64,000 nt of DNA from Candidatus Nitrosocosmicus sp. Its GTDB lineage: Archaea; Thermoproteota; Nitrososphaeria; Nitrososphaerales; Nitrososphaeraceae. The position numbers and the translations under genes were made by a program. The stretch spans positions 1-64,000 of the forward strand of contig JARFXS010000001.1 of the NCBI GenBank assembly GCA_029194465.1. The letters run 5' to 3'. A model generated the notes under the pieces. That model was not told where the DNA came from, searched no databases, and saw nothing but the letters and a program-made list of their open reading frames with translations. Shown piece after piece: positions 28,720-38,964 of this stretch (positions are counted from its first letter, which is position 1; every line of letters starts with the position of its first letter).

Positions 28720-29133
28720 GTGACCACAACTGAGCCTTTAAGACAAAATGTTCAAAAATTGGCTGAAACCTTTAACGATCCTCAAAATAGAGAAACGGCC
28801 TATTTTGACTTTTATGATGATTCTCTAGTAATACACGGTTTCCCTCCTAATTTACCAAATAATAAAGAAGGTTTTAAACAATTTATCTATATGCTTTGGA
28901 ACGCGTTCCCAGATATAAGAATCATATTTGATGACATTATTATCGAGGAAAATAAGGTTGTTTGCAGATACGTTTTATTTGGAACCCATAGGGGAAAGTT
29001 TTTGGAGATACCTCCAACCAATAAGACTTTTAGGGTGAATGGAATGACAATATTTTACTTTAAGGATAGAAAATGTATTCAACGCTGGAACTTGGTAGAT
29101 ATGATATCTTTATTGGAACAGTTAAAGCCATAG
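28720..29133 (+). CDS. SnoaL-like ester cyclase/NTF2-fold protein
   Basis: A 137-residue NTF2-fold protein starting at GTG. Typical SnoaL-like text: ETAYFDFYDDSLVIHGFPPN, GFKQFIYMLWNAFPDIRI, then VVCRYVLFGTHRGKFLEIPP and KTFRVNGMTIFYFKDRKCIQRWNLVDM. Bacterial relatives cyclise polyketides or act on unknown small molecules; no polyketide genes are nearby, so only the fold is certain. Confidence 0.82.
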   Translation: MTTTEPLRQNVQKLAETFNDPQNRETAYFDFYDDSLVIHGFPPNLPNNKEGFKQFIYMLWNAFPDIRIIFDDIIIEENKVVCRYVLFGTHRGKFLEIPPTNKTFRVNGMTIFYFKDRKCIQRWNLVDMISLLEQLKP

Positions 29134-29369
29134 ACACCCCTGCTTGATACTTGTCAAATTACCAGGAATGTTGTTGAAAAGTCAACTATAGCGTTCAGGG
29201 GATGAGTCTGTTTAATTTTTTCGGATTAGTTTGCGATTATTGTCATAGTCTGTTATTGGGATATATGTTTTTAATTCTCAGTTAATATCATTCTGATAAG
29301 TGTAGATTAAGTCGAAACACTTGATTGACATTCTACCGTTATGTTGTTAAATATATCTTTGCATCTTAA

Positions 29370-29673
29370 TTATGATGATTCTTGAGTGGATCGTTCCTCT
29401 ATGACCTGAAGAAAGTTCAAGAAGAACTGATCTAAATTTTCTTGATAAGAAGTATTCTAAAAATGAAACTATTGTCCTCCCATGCATATCAGCTGTAAAA
29501 ATGGTTATCATCTCTGGTTTTAGTTCGTTAACGAACTTCAATAATTCTTCAATCCTAAATGAGCCTGAATGTATTCTATTGCCCCTAAAGTGTTGACTCA
29601 ACACCATGTACTCTTGAGCCTTGGTTTGATTTGAGCTGGGACCAGCCGAAACTATAGTTATTTCATCATTCAT
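29370..29673 (-). CDS. Hypothetical protein, ~100 aa, one frameshift
   Basis: The first ~75 residues (MNDEITIVSAGPSSNQTKAQ; MITIFTADMHGRTIVSF) are in one frame that then reads into unlikely text to 29347. A +1 change near 29460-29470 gives NTSYQENLDQFFLNFLQVIE and a natural stop at 29370-29372. The second version is more protein-like, so an indel is suspected. Family not recognised; soluble, no membrane segment. Confidence 0.45.
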
Positions 29674-30308
29674 TTAAGTGTACATCATTTGTTAACATTA
29701 TTCAAATAAATTTGTTAATAAGAATTACTTTTGGTGTATGATTGAGATGTACCAATAGAGAATTTGGAAATCTGAGAATTAACTAGCGGTTTTGCTAGTA
29801 AATGTTATCTGGCTGAACGAGCGGACTCTCGACTATATCTACATTTTACACTACTACTTTATCGTTCTCATTATTTAATCCATATATTACATCGTTTACA
29901 AAATATGGATGCACATCCCCTAAACAGGTGGGTGGAACAAAAAGATCGACCAGCAATTTCATTTTCGGATTGATTTGCCAGAAGACTGATAATCCATAGG
30001 GACAATACTCTCGATACCAATAGAAGGATAAATAAATGTTCATAAACATAATATTATCAACCTTGAATTTATTATCTGACAATAAATCGATACATTTACA
30101 CATAGATCAAGAGGGTAGGAGGTACGCTATCTCCAGTATTGGGGGGGTCAAACCTCTAGTACAAAACATTTCTAATAATAGATAGTGTATATGAAGAGGC
30201 ATTAGCTTAATCAAATGATTTTTATTATTTTATGAACTAACATATATTAACCTTATTTTATGCTTTATTAACTATGTTATCTAATTTAGAGTATCTAGGG
30301 GTGATATT
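29674..30308. other. Intergenic with one weak ORF
   Basis: A minus-strand frame at 29846-30103 (85 codons, MCKCIDLLSDNKFKVDNIMF) has a few protein-like features but no domain. A run of seven G occurs near 30142-30148. Confidence 0.3.
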
Positions 30309-30863
30309 GTGGCCATCGACTATTTGCTATATGTAGCATCTTATGAGAAAGATATAAAAAATCAGCATACTAACAGTGATAAACATATATCGTTACCAAA
30401 GAGAGCACATACACGTACGCATTCTACAAACAATAAGAATCTGACAAAGATTCATCCTAGCCCTTATGTAGAGAAAAACAAGAAATACAGAGTCTTGCTA
30501 GCTGAATCAAACTCTGGAGTCCGGGCCGTGATCAAACTATATTTGGAATCTTTGAATTTTGATTACATCACTGCGGAAAGCGGTGATGAAGCTTTACGTC
30601 TTTTTTCTGATACAATTGATGATAGGAGAAAAAATTATGATGTTGTATTACTAGATTCTCATCTAGATGGGCTATCTGGATTAGAAGTCGCAATCGAGAT
30701 TCATAAACAGAGTCCATATCAAAGAATTATGATCATGAGCGCTTCACCGAGAAAACACCTGCCTAATAAATTACTAGAGTCGGCCAAAATTCAAGAGAGC
30801 GACATTTTTACAAGACCATTTATACTTGCAGAATTGATTTGTTCAATAGAACCAGTACGATAA
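30309..30863 (+). CDS. Response regulator receiver protein, atypical
   Basis: A 184-residue protein: a polar, His/Thr-rich N-terminal tail (~1-58) and one receiver domain (~59-184). The phospho-acceptor is Asp116 (VVLLDSHLDGLSG) and the switch Ser is in MIMSASP. Two usual residues differ: the acidic pair is reduced to AES (~65-67) and the conserved Lys near the end is Arg169 (IFTRPF). Loss of that Lys often weakens phosphorylation-driven switching. No output domain, so it acts by protein contact. Start GTG/ATG choice follows the open frame at 30309. Confidence 0.75.
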   Translation: MAIDYLLYVASYEKDIKNQHTNSDKHISLPKRAHTRTHSTNNKNLTKIHPSPYVEKNKKYRVLLAESNSGVRAVIKLYLESLNFDYITAESGDEALRLFSDTIDDRRKNYDVVLLDSHLDGLSGLEVAIEIHKQSPYQRIMIMSASPRKHLPNKLLESAKIQESDIFTRPFILAELICSIEPVR

Positions 30864-31517
30864 CCGGATTATTTACAATTAGTATGTAAAGCGAATTTTC
30901 TTAATTGCTCATTTAGTTTTTGACTTTATAAGTACCCAATTTCCTTGCGGGAAGAGGTTTTGATACAAGCTTTATTTTATTTGTAGTATTGAAATATTTC
31001 AAGATTCATAGAAAACAAAAAAATACCTATACTAATTTTGGATTTTTATATCATGAAATCGGAATAGGGTAGCCTAACATAAGTCCCAGAAAAGCCCTTA
31101 CTAAATTGCTATATTAGGTCGATTTGTTATCATCATAAACGTTCTTCCTTTAATACTATTAATGAATTACTGGAATTCAGAATAGACAGTTTAATCTCAT
31201 CTTGCGTATCGGTTTATTTTTGAACCTGAATTGAAATGATTTTATCACAGTATAAAAACCTGCAGTGTTCAAATCAAAAGGATCCATGTTAACAAGGGTA
31301 CTATAAGAATCAAACAAGAAGGGTTAGGGTCACTATTTGAGTCCATTCGTCTACGCAACAAACTCTTGTTTATGATTAAGCTAATTCCAATTGGTAGTGA
31401 TTTACATATCCACTAATTTTGGATATATTAGCGATTTACCTATTTTTCGCCCGATTATCCAATAGGTTGGAAAAATTTTGAATTATCTAATTGAGATGCC
31501 TTAAAATGTTATAAGCA
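30864..31517. other. Intergenic, about 650 bp
   Basis: No gene recognised; AT-rich with no strong repeats. Confidence 0.4.
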
Positions 31518-32000
31518 ATGAATTCACGAAAATCTAACAGAGTTGAGAAATGGGTGATCTTTTATGATATTGAAAAAGCAGGAGATTTGGCAGATCAAGT
31601 AGCTCTGCAAATAAGAAATTCCAATGGCAATCTCAGAGTAGTTTATTATAAACTTGAAGAAATTTTGATTAATTACAGGAAGAATAATGTTGATGTAGAC
31701 TTAATTATGCCGGCTATCTATGAAGTTGATTTTGAATTTAGCAAGACGAATCCTGATGGTAGATCTGTATGGATAGCATATGCAGATGCGTTACATGAAG
31801 AGTTATGTAATACACATGGCAGTCTTCACAAAATGGTGAAATTTGATAGCAATCTAAAAGGTGCATCCCTAGTCAATCATATAATGGACCAATTAAATTT
31901 ACCACCGAGTTCAGCTCTGTTGATAGGCCCAATAGCTGCAAGTATTTTGGGGCTCGGAGTAACGGCATTTTGCAAACATGAAAATAAAAATTGTGACTAA
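31518..32000 (+). CDS. Conserved hypothetical protein, 160 aa
   Basis: Starts MNSRKSNRVEKWVIFYDIEK and has an alpha/beta pattern in the first ~120 residues (DGRSVWIAYADALHEELCNT), then a short hydrophobic stretch SALLIGPIAASILGLGVTAF that may be a membrane or buried helix. Not recognised. The next small frame (31978) overlaps its end. Confidence 0.55.
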   Translation: MNSRKSNRVEKWVIFYDIEKAGDLADQVALQIRNSNGNLRVVYYKLEEILINYRKNNVDVDLIMPAIYEVDFEFSKTNPDGRSVWIAYADALHEELCNTHGSLHKMVKFDSNLKGASLVNHIMDQLNLPPSSALLIGPIAASILGLGVTAFCKHENKNCD

Positions 32001-32166
32001 TCGACTTAATTCACAGTCACACAGGTCAATTTCGACCAAAGATAATAGGATGACTAATCACATCAAAGCTAGCGATTTGATCACTATCACGCTTAAAGGG
32101 ATAATAATTGATTCTGTCTTTTGTATATTAATTAGTATTGTTTGTCGCACTATTGTTACTATGTAA
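31978..32166 (+). CDS. Possible small membrane protein, 62 aa
   Basis: ATG inside the 3' end of the previous gene; polar N-terminus and one C-terminal hydrophobic helix (IIIDSVFCILISIVCRTIV). Overlap with the preceding gene in another frame is possible for coupling but support is weak. Confidence 0.3.
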   Translation: MKIKIVTNRLNSQSHRSISTKDNRMTNHIKASDLITITLKGIIIDSVFCILISIVCRTIVTM

Positions 32167-32499
32167 ACTTATCATGAAAACAATAGCCTTCACTTTCCGG
32201 AAAGGAAAAATGGAAAAAAATGCTATTAAAAATGTGTTTTAAGATAAATTTCAAATCATCTGGGAGGGTATCCTATTTCATACCATTCCTCTATTTGTGT
32301 TGTTATCCTTCAGCGAGCTATTTGTCATATTATTAAATTCAGTGCATCTTCTAGACATTTCTGCCTCGGTGAATCATTATGATTCGGCCTTAAGAACAGG
32401 TCCGACTCTCCTCTGGGTACTCGTGGGTGGAGAGCACTGGTGGGTGTAAGAATCGGCATGCTAGTTACTCCGTAGGAATAAATGATGTAGATAACAAAA
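32167..32499. other. Intergenic with a GC-rich structured patch
   Basis: Between ~32370 and 32480 base composition rises sharply. It contains gaatca-tta-tgattc (32371-32385) and ctctcc...ggagag (32406-32411 with 32429-32434). It is immediately upstream of the histidine-kinase gene. Could be a small RNA, leader element or gene remnant; no family recognised. Confidence 0.35.
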
Positions 32500-34551
32500 G
32501 TGATAGAGCAAATTAATTATAACGTGCTATCACAAATTAAGACATTGCGTTTAGCAGATTATGGTAAAAACTTTGTTATCTTACCCATATTACTAGTGTC
32601 TTCAGTAGTCTTGGGGATCTTATCTTTTAACTATTTTGCCCAAACAGCCAATCAAATTCAAGAACTCGCATTGGATGATTTGCAAACAAATTCAGAGATT
32701 GAAGTCTACAGCATTTCAAACATCCTTCAAAATTCAATAAATTTTGTAAATTTAAATTTGGAACGAATTGTCAATTCCCCATCGATTACAAACTGGAATA
32801 TTACTGGGATTCAGAGGTTACTTGATCTAGCCCTGAACTCAACTAACTATGTAGCAGATGGGTATTATCTATTAGATCGTAATGGGACACTAGTTACCTT
32901 TACTGGCATAAATAAAGAACAATATGCACCTTTCAAAGGTATCAATCTAAGCCACAGAGATTATTTTCAAATTCCAAAGCTGAATGGAACCGCTTATACA
33001 AGCACTGTGATTGAATCCAACGACAGCGTACCAAGAATCTATATTTCGTTCCCTATTACTAGAAGTAATGATACAGAGTTACTCGATCCTACTGTTAACC
33101 TACAACAAACCCAAAACAATTCTACCTCTTTCAAAGGGGTGGTAGTTGCTTCGATAGCTGCAAGGACTCTTGGGAATTTCCTTGAAAGTCAATTACATCC
33201 TAAATTTAATGGAGAAATAGGGTTTCTTGACCGAGATGGTATCATAATATATTCACCAAATCAAACCTTCATAGGTAAAGATTATTTTGGGCCCGAATTT
33301 CAATCTTTCATGAAAACTTCTCTAAAGGATAATGAGGAGAAATTTAACAACATTATACATAAAGCTCTTGCTGCTGAAAGTGGAGTAGATGAATTCAGCT
33401 TTGAGAATTCTACAACAACAATCGCTTACCAGGCAGTGTTAGTTCCAGGCAGCCAGGGAAAGGAGAACAGAATTGGTACTTTGTTTATAACTGTTCCACA
33501 TACTCTTGCTGGAGATGTAATAGGTTTGATTAATGCACAAAATCTAGTTAATCTTGCGATAATCCTTGCAATAGCCTCAATAGCAATCATAGTGACAATT
33601 ATCTTGCTACGATGGAACCACATTCTAAAGAATGTGGTGGATGTAAAGACCTCTCAATTGACAGATTCGATTGCAAAATTAGAAAAAGCCACCGAAGACT
33701 TGCAATCACATGACAAATTACAAAAAGAGTATCAACGTTGCTGCGCATGAACTCCGGACTCCAACTCAGGCAATATCTGAAATTTGGAATTAGTTGAGAT
33801 GACTTATCTTCCATCGATTCTACAAGAAACCTCCATAAATCAAGATGAAATTGCTAGAGAATTTCGGGATTTGGTCGGAAACAAAGAAAAGTTGGCCGAA
33901 TTTAGAAAGGCCCTTATTTCCACGTATAGGAATTCACAAAGACTTGAGAAATTGGTGAATGACATTCTTGATACTTCAAGAATTGAAAGTAATAGATTAG
34001 AGTTGCATAAAGAATTTTTTAATCTAAATGAGAAAATCGAAAATGTAATCAAAGATATAAGCAACAAATCCAGTAACTATAGAGAGCCAAATAATCCCAA
34101 AAATCCGACAGAGATAGTATTTGAACCTCAACAAAATCCAATTAACGTATTTGCTGATAAGCTAAGAATTTTTGAGGTTCTCTCAAATCTGTTAAATAAT
34201 GCAATAAAATTTTCAAATGGTAACCCAATTATTATTTCCGCTATTAAGTCAAAGAAAAATAACGGGATTTCTCCTGGGTTTGATAAGGAAAAGATAGAAG
34301 TTCCATATGATCAAGATGTAGAAATAGTGATAGTGTCTGTCATAGATAGAGGGAAGGGCATTGACAGGGAAATTTTGCCTCGCTTATTTACAAAATTTGC
34401 AACAAAGTCAACCCAGGGCACAGGACTAGGTTTGTACATAGCCAAAAATATAATTGAAGCACACGGCGGACAGATATGGGCTCAGGATAATGTCGATGGA
34501 AATGGTGCCACATTCTCATTTAGTTTACCCTTAGATCAACAAAGCTTATGA
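32500..34551 (+). pseudogene. Sensor histidine kinase with extracellular Cache domain, frameshifted at the H-box
   Basis: About 684 residues if repaired. An N-terminal TM helix (~28-48) and a second (~345-367) bracket a double-Cache-like sensor (~50-340; DGYYLLDRNGTLVTF and NGEIGFLDRDGIIIYSPN). The linker coiled coil KTSQLTDSIAKLEKATEDLQ leads to the phospho-acceptor region, which reads NVAAHELRTPTQAIS, in a different frame at ~33735-33775. A second one-base change near 33778 returns to the original frame and restores GNLELVEM. The HATPase part is complete: NLLNNAIKFSNG (N box), DRGKGID (G1), GTGLGLYIAKNIIEAHGG (G2). As sequenced, no intact kinase is made. Start GTG 32500. Confidence 0.78.
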
Positions 34552-35556
34552 ATGCTAATAACAATTACCACAGCCTCTATTGATATGATGTTTGGTTGTT
34601 GGATAGTTTATGATGAGGTTTTCATTTCTACATACTATCATTTCAAAATCTTTTGATTTTCATAAATAATGTATTGCGATATATGCTTCATAAAATTACT
34701 GCTGAAATTGATATGAGCTGAGAGGAGCGTCATACGTACAGCCACTTACTATGATGTCATGATTTTGCAATATCCTTTATAGATGTATCCATATACCTTC
34801 CATTCTCATTCTTTGGGACAATAGATTGAAAGTGTTTTCAAGGTATCCTGGTTTTCTACACTGGATTATCACAAATCCATTGCCATTTACGAGAATATTT
34901 CTTCGCACCATATATTCGTAGGACGATGTCTACCAATTTCCGGGATTTTGTTTGAAGTACAAATGGGTTATCTTTGTTCTTATTTTCATTATGATTTTCT
35001 AATCTGCAAAAGGTGGTCGTTTGACTCCTGGTCTGTCATTGCGACCATCTACTTATTCTTCGTTGAACCCTTTATTTCGTACACGGTCCAAGACATATAT
35101 CTATACTACTTTGCAACTACAGATTCTATATGTCGTTTGTCAGATGATATCATGGGATTCCAGAATTGATCAAGGTAATAATATCAAGATATTCAGATTT
35201 TATCGATCCGAGTCGTTTTCAGTAATGAGTACATATAGTAGGACCTTGCTTACCATGATTTCAGTTTTCAACACCCGGCGGTGTAAAGGAACCTCCGAGT
35301 TTTATTTGGAATAAGATTCTGATTTTCAAGAGAGTAACTCTTTTCCAAAATGGCATGATATGTCGCCGCAATTTTTCACCAGTCAATAGCGAATATCTAT
35401 TTATCATGTACGATTCAAGACATGATGGATACTAATCATCTGTGGTTTAGATATGCCATATCAAAAATGATATGGCTTGAGTCACTGTAATGGTATTAAT
35501 GGTATTATTAGAAGTCTTATAAGGAAATTGTTTGGATAAACGATCAACAATAAAAC
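34552..35556. other. Intergenic, about 1 kb
   Basis: Two overlapping plus-strand frames (34948-35169 and 35021-35314) have aromatic-rich, non-protein-like text and are rejected. A 9-bp perfect hairpin (gccatatca/tgatatggc, 35455-35476, loop aaaa) lies ~100 nt before the next gene. Confidence 0.4.
35455..35476. repeat. 9-bp perfect hairpin with AAAA loop
   Basis: gccatatca-aaaa-tgatatggc. Could be an operator for the HTH gene downstream or a terminator-like stem. Confidence 0.45.
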
Positions 35557-36145
35557 ATGAAACTTAATTCAAATATTGATCCGTACCAAAAAAGTAACAG
35601 GATTTTATCAAAAGAAGAAAAGGAAAAAAAGAGTTATTGAGCTTTACCTAGAGGGTATACCTTATAATCAAATTGCCAAGATCGTACGAATCAGTATTAG
35701 AGACATTTCTTCAATCATTAACGAATATCTAGGAATTCAAAAAGCTAATCCAGAAAAATCAAATAGGTCAAAGGCGTTTCTCATGATTAAGGAAAATAAA
35801 CTTCTAGTAGATGTAGTCATAGAATTCGATATCCTTCCAAGTGAGGCTGAGCAAATACATCCATACTTTCTGAAACTTGAAGGTAGAGATTTTGTAAATA
35901 AGAATTTTGATCAAGTCGAAAAAGATATCCCCGGATTTGTAAAGTATCATGATGTAATGAAAAAATATGAACAGCCTGAAAAACATAACATCAAACTTAC
36001 AGTTGATAACATATTTGTACTAGAACAACAAAAGGACGAATATCATAAAACACTAATTAACCATGAAAAATTATCAGATTTCAAATATCAATTGGAAATT
36101 GATATTCAAAAATTGAAAACTCAGTATGAGTTCTACATGAGTTAG
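35557..36145 (+). CDS. Helix-turn-helix protein, frameshifted in A7
   Basis: A ~195-residue protein of a type common in Nitrososphaeria. From ATG 35557 the text MKLNSNIDPYQKSNRILSKE leads into an A7 run (35624-35630); removing one A joins it to KRVIELYLEGIPYNQIAKIV, an HTH with RISIRDISSIINEY as recognition helix. The rest is helical with a C-terminal coiled coil (EKLSDFKYQLEIDIQKLKTQ). A TTG at 35576 would start the second frame directly but gives an unnatural leader. It is likely a DNA-binding protein; the function of the family is not known to me. Confidence 0.6.
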
Positions 36146-36342
36146 AATAGCAACATGAATTAAGGTTCAATAGAACATTTTCCCTTTCGTAAATCTGTCT
36201 AGCCCTGTTAGGTCTATCGTGACATTTAACGGATGATGTTCACCTGCTCCCGCATAACTATCAGAAGTTTGATCGGTTTTTTTAAAAAGGCATCAAATTT
36301 TTAAAACAAATGATAATAATGCTATCACATCAAAAAATTAAT

Positions 36343-36522
36343 CTAATCACTGTGAATAATTCCTTTGATCTTCTGTTTCATTTCATCAGTTATGTCTTCC
36401 TCTTTCATATTGTGATGACTCTTGGCATGCTCTATGCCATTATTCAAAACTTCTTCTTCTGTTTCGCCTTTTACGACATAATCACAATCAAATCCAGCTT
36501 CTCTACAACTAATCGTTTTCAT
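36343..36522 (-). CDS. DUF1059 small protein
   Basis: A 59-residue protein: MKTISCREAGFDCDYVVKGE, TEEEVLNNGIEHAKSHH, ending IHSD. This is a clear DUF1059 match: the two Cys, the DYVV strand, and the helix with EHAKxxH. It is just under 60 codons, so easily missed; the plus-strand frame over it is a shadow. Function is unknown; many archaea carry several copies. Confidence 0.85.
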   Translation of the reverse strand: MKTISCREAGFDCDYVVKGETEEEVLNNGIEHAKSHHNMKEEDITDEMKQKIKGIIHSD

Positions 36523-36807
36523 AAGTTATCTTCGGGCTTGTTTCCTATAAATAATTTTTGTACCCTATCCGGGTTTCCATTGGATCAAAAGTAATGTAGT
36601 TCAAACCTAGTTCACAATGAAGTTAATTGCATTTAGACTAATTGTTTTCGAATTTGTCTCATTATTATGTAAACGGCATAACCTAAACAATTAATTTCTA
36701 GTTGTTTTCGATCGCACTGTGAAAGTCACCAATGACTCAGACGACTCTTACGATCAGCATTTTCTACTGTTCATAAAAATAAGGTCTTTGGTTTTATCTA
36801 ATTATTG

Positions 36808-37428
36808 CTATTGTTGTAGAGTTAGATTCACTTGTGGTACATTAGTTTTGACCTGAGCGTTTGCCTGGAATTGAGGTAATTCAGTGAATCCCCATGGTTT
36901 TAGGCCTATCAATCCGTTATTATTGAAAATTGCGTTCGGGAAAACTTTCAGGAAAGTGTTATAATCTCTAACGCCGTCATTATAGTATGTTCTTGCAACC
37001 GTTATTCTATTCTCGGTTCCTGCCAATTCGTCCATCAATCTAGTCACGACCTGATCTGATTTCAAGGAAGGATATGCCTCATAAGTTAATACAATCCTAC
37101 CAAGCGCACTTTCAATCAAATTGCTTATCTGATTTTTTTGAGAGATATCACTGCTTGGAGTGGACATCCATTGTGTTCTTAAGTTGGTTATTTCATTGAG
37201 AGTCTGTTGCTCAAATTGCATGTATCCCTTTACAGATTGAACCAAGTTAGGTATTAAGTCATAGCGTCTTTGCAATTGTGTATCAGTATCTGCTGCCAAC
37301 TTCTTTACATTTTCATTTTTTGCCAAGGCTCCATTATATCCCGAATAGTAAGTAACAATGAATATAACAATGATGATCACAATAGCTATCACTATACCTA
37401 AACACACTGCTATACTCTTGCTTACCAC
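36808..37428 (-). CDS. LemA family membrane protein
   Basis: A 206-residue LemA protein: one N-terminal TM helix (~5-28, IVIAIVIIIVIFIVTYYSG), then the helical bundle with NENVKKLAADTDTQLQRRYDL, IPNLVQSVKGYM and the conserved TYEAYPSLKSD and ENRITVARTYYNDGVRDYN. LemA proteins are membrane-anchored bundles of unclear function. It starts 50 nt downstream of the TPM-domain gene on the same strand; the LemA-TPM pair is a widespread conserved neighbourhood, so the two probably share a transcript and work together at the membrane. Confidence 0.88.
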   Translation of the reverse strand: MVSKSIAVCLGIVIAIVIIIVIFIVTYYSGYNGALAKNENVKKLAADTDTQLQRRYDLIPNLVQSVKGYMQFEQQTLNEITNLRTQWMSTPSSDISQKNQISNLIESALGRIVLTYEAYPSLKSDQVVTRLMDELAGTENRITVARTYYNDGVRDYNTFLKVFPNAIFNNNGLIGLKPWGFTELPQFQANAQVKTNVPQVNLTLQQ

Positions 37429-37478
37429 ACCATTTTCCTCTGCTGTCTAAAATGACATTACAATGCTATAAATAAAGA

Positions 37479-38396
37479 TTATCGTCCAGCACCACCACCA
37501 CCAGAGTGACCTCCACCACCGCTGCTGCCTCCTCCGCTAAATCCACTTCCACTTCCACTTCCACTTCCACTCCAGCCACTCCCGCTACTTCCTCCGTACC
37601 ACCCTGCTCCTCCGTAACTCCCCCATCTTCTCCAGCTTCGTCTGCCTCTTCTAAAGGAGAGTAGTAAGACACCCAAAAAAATTATTACAATGATTATTAC
37701 TCCAAAATAATCCAATTGAGACTGTTGTTGAGGTTCGTTTGTCAATTCATAGTTCGGATCATTGTTAGAATATCCAAGGTATTGTACCAATGAAACTACC
37801 GTGTCTAAGAACCCCTGATCGAGTAAAGTACTATTTCCATTTTTAGTATAGAGATCCTTTGCGGGCACCAGGTAGGTGTCCAATATTTCCCCTGCAATTC
37901 CATCTGTAATGTTACCTTCAAGTCCTCTACCAACTTCTATTCGCATGGAACCTCCAGACATGTCAGGATTAGAGGAAAATAATAGTAGTATCCCATTGTC
38001 CTTCCCAGTCTTGCCAATTCCCTTTATTCCGTCGAGATTTAATTCATTGAATATGTAATTTGAAAGAGTATCTCTATCTTGAATTTCTTGACCGTTTTTT
38101 TTAATACCGTGTCCAAAAAAACCGGGAATAGTATAGACAATAATTTCAACTGTAGTAGAATCATCCAATTGACGAAGATAATTGTCCAACAAATGCTCGT
38201 AATGCTCATTTATGACTCCAGCTGTATCGTAGACATAATGCGTACGAGATCCTATGGGAGATGCTTCACTTTGCATTGTTTGCAATGGCGATTCTATTGT
38301 TAATGAGATAAAAATAACAATAGACGCAAAGACCACAAATTTGGAAAAGTGATTACCACTAGTCAGTCTGTTTAAAAAGAAACGGATTTTTTTCAA
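37479..38396 (-). CDS. TPM-domain (YgcG-like) membrane protein with Gly/Ser tail
   Basis: 305 residues: signal anchor (~20-40), a TPM domain (~50-195) with YVYDTAGVINEHYEHLLDNY, GKTGKDNGILLLFS and RIEVGRGLEGNITDGIAGEI, a TM helix (~230-248), then an Arg/Trp patch (RRGRRSWRRWGSYGG) and a ~45-residue tail of Gly/Ser dipeptides. This is the standard YgcG/TPM layout, but the GSGSGSG tail is encoded by short ccacttccactt-type repeats and may vary. TPM proteins have been linked to membrane stress and photosystem repair; here it forms a unit with LemA. Confidence 0.85.
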   Translation of the reverse strand: MKKIRFFLNRLTSGNHFSKFVVFASIVIFISLTIESPLQTMQSEASPIGSRTHYVYDTAGVINEHYEHLLDNYLRQLDDSTTVEIIVYTIPGFFGHGIKKNGQEIQDRDTLSNYIFNELNLDGIKGIGKTGKDNGILLLFSSNPDMSGGSMRIEVGRGLEGNITDGIAGEILDTYLVPAKDLYTKNGNSTLLDQGFLDTVVSLVQYLGYSNNDPNYELTNEPQQQSQLDYFGVIIIVIIFLGVLLLSFRRGRRSWRRWGSYGGAGWYGGSSGSGWSGSGSGSGSGFSGGGSSGGGGHSGGGGAGR

Positions 38397-38574
38397 AGAG
38401 ATTTCTATTGACTTCTGGTGGAATTAATCTGTTAAGAAAGTAAAAAACTAAACGAGGGGTTTATTTTCTAAAGAATTTAACAAAGATGCCTAATCGAACT
38501 TGATACAAAACTTACTGCTTTGATCATATTTCTCATCTAAAACTACTTGAAGAATCCACAAAATTATTCTTTGG

Positions 38575-38864
38575 TTATCGATGTAAAATAATAGTCATCA
38601 TCCTGACATCTGATTTATCTGCATTTTTAGAATCAGGACTAGCTGTGTTATTGATATTTGAGGTTGTAGAGAAAGTAATGTTGTTATTCAGACCCTGCCT
38701 ACCCTTTTTTTCGAACCCGATACACAGCTGTTAATGCATCAGTGGTAGAATCAACTACATTTTCTAAATTTTCACTTTTTGACCCATTTATTGTATTAAA
38801 TGCATATTGTGCCTTGACTAATAAGAAAGTTCATAAAAACAGAAGAATAAGATTTCATGCTCAT
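38575..38864 (-). pseudogene. Broken small secreted-protein gene
   Basis: Reading in pieces: MSMKSYSSVFMNFLI (signal-like), then in another frame LVKAQYAFNTINGSKSENLE followed by NVVDSTTDALTAVYRVRKKG, and after a further shift LNNNITFSTTSNINNTASPD to TAA. The shifts lie near an A7 run (38707-38713). Together they suggest one secreted Asn/Ser-rich protein damaged by indels. Family unknown. Confidence 0.4.
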
Positions 38865-38964
38865 TTGATGACACAACGGTATTCTAGTTTCTTAAATAGT
38901 CCTGATGATCGGCTCTGATTCCCATAGTTTAGTAACCACTTGAAAATGACATCCACTATGACAG

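Noticed and set aside
32330-32450. Short open frame through the GC-rich patch
   Set aside because: No start codon and no recognisable protein; structure is the more likely feature.
34948-35314. Two overlapping plus-strand ORFs
   Set aside because: Aromatic-rich text with no domain; they overlap each other in different frames.
36310-36594. 94-codon plus-strand ORF
   Set aside because: Lies antisense to the DUF1059 gene, which has the recognisable sequence.
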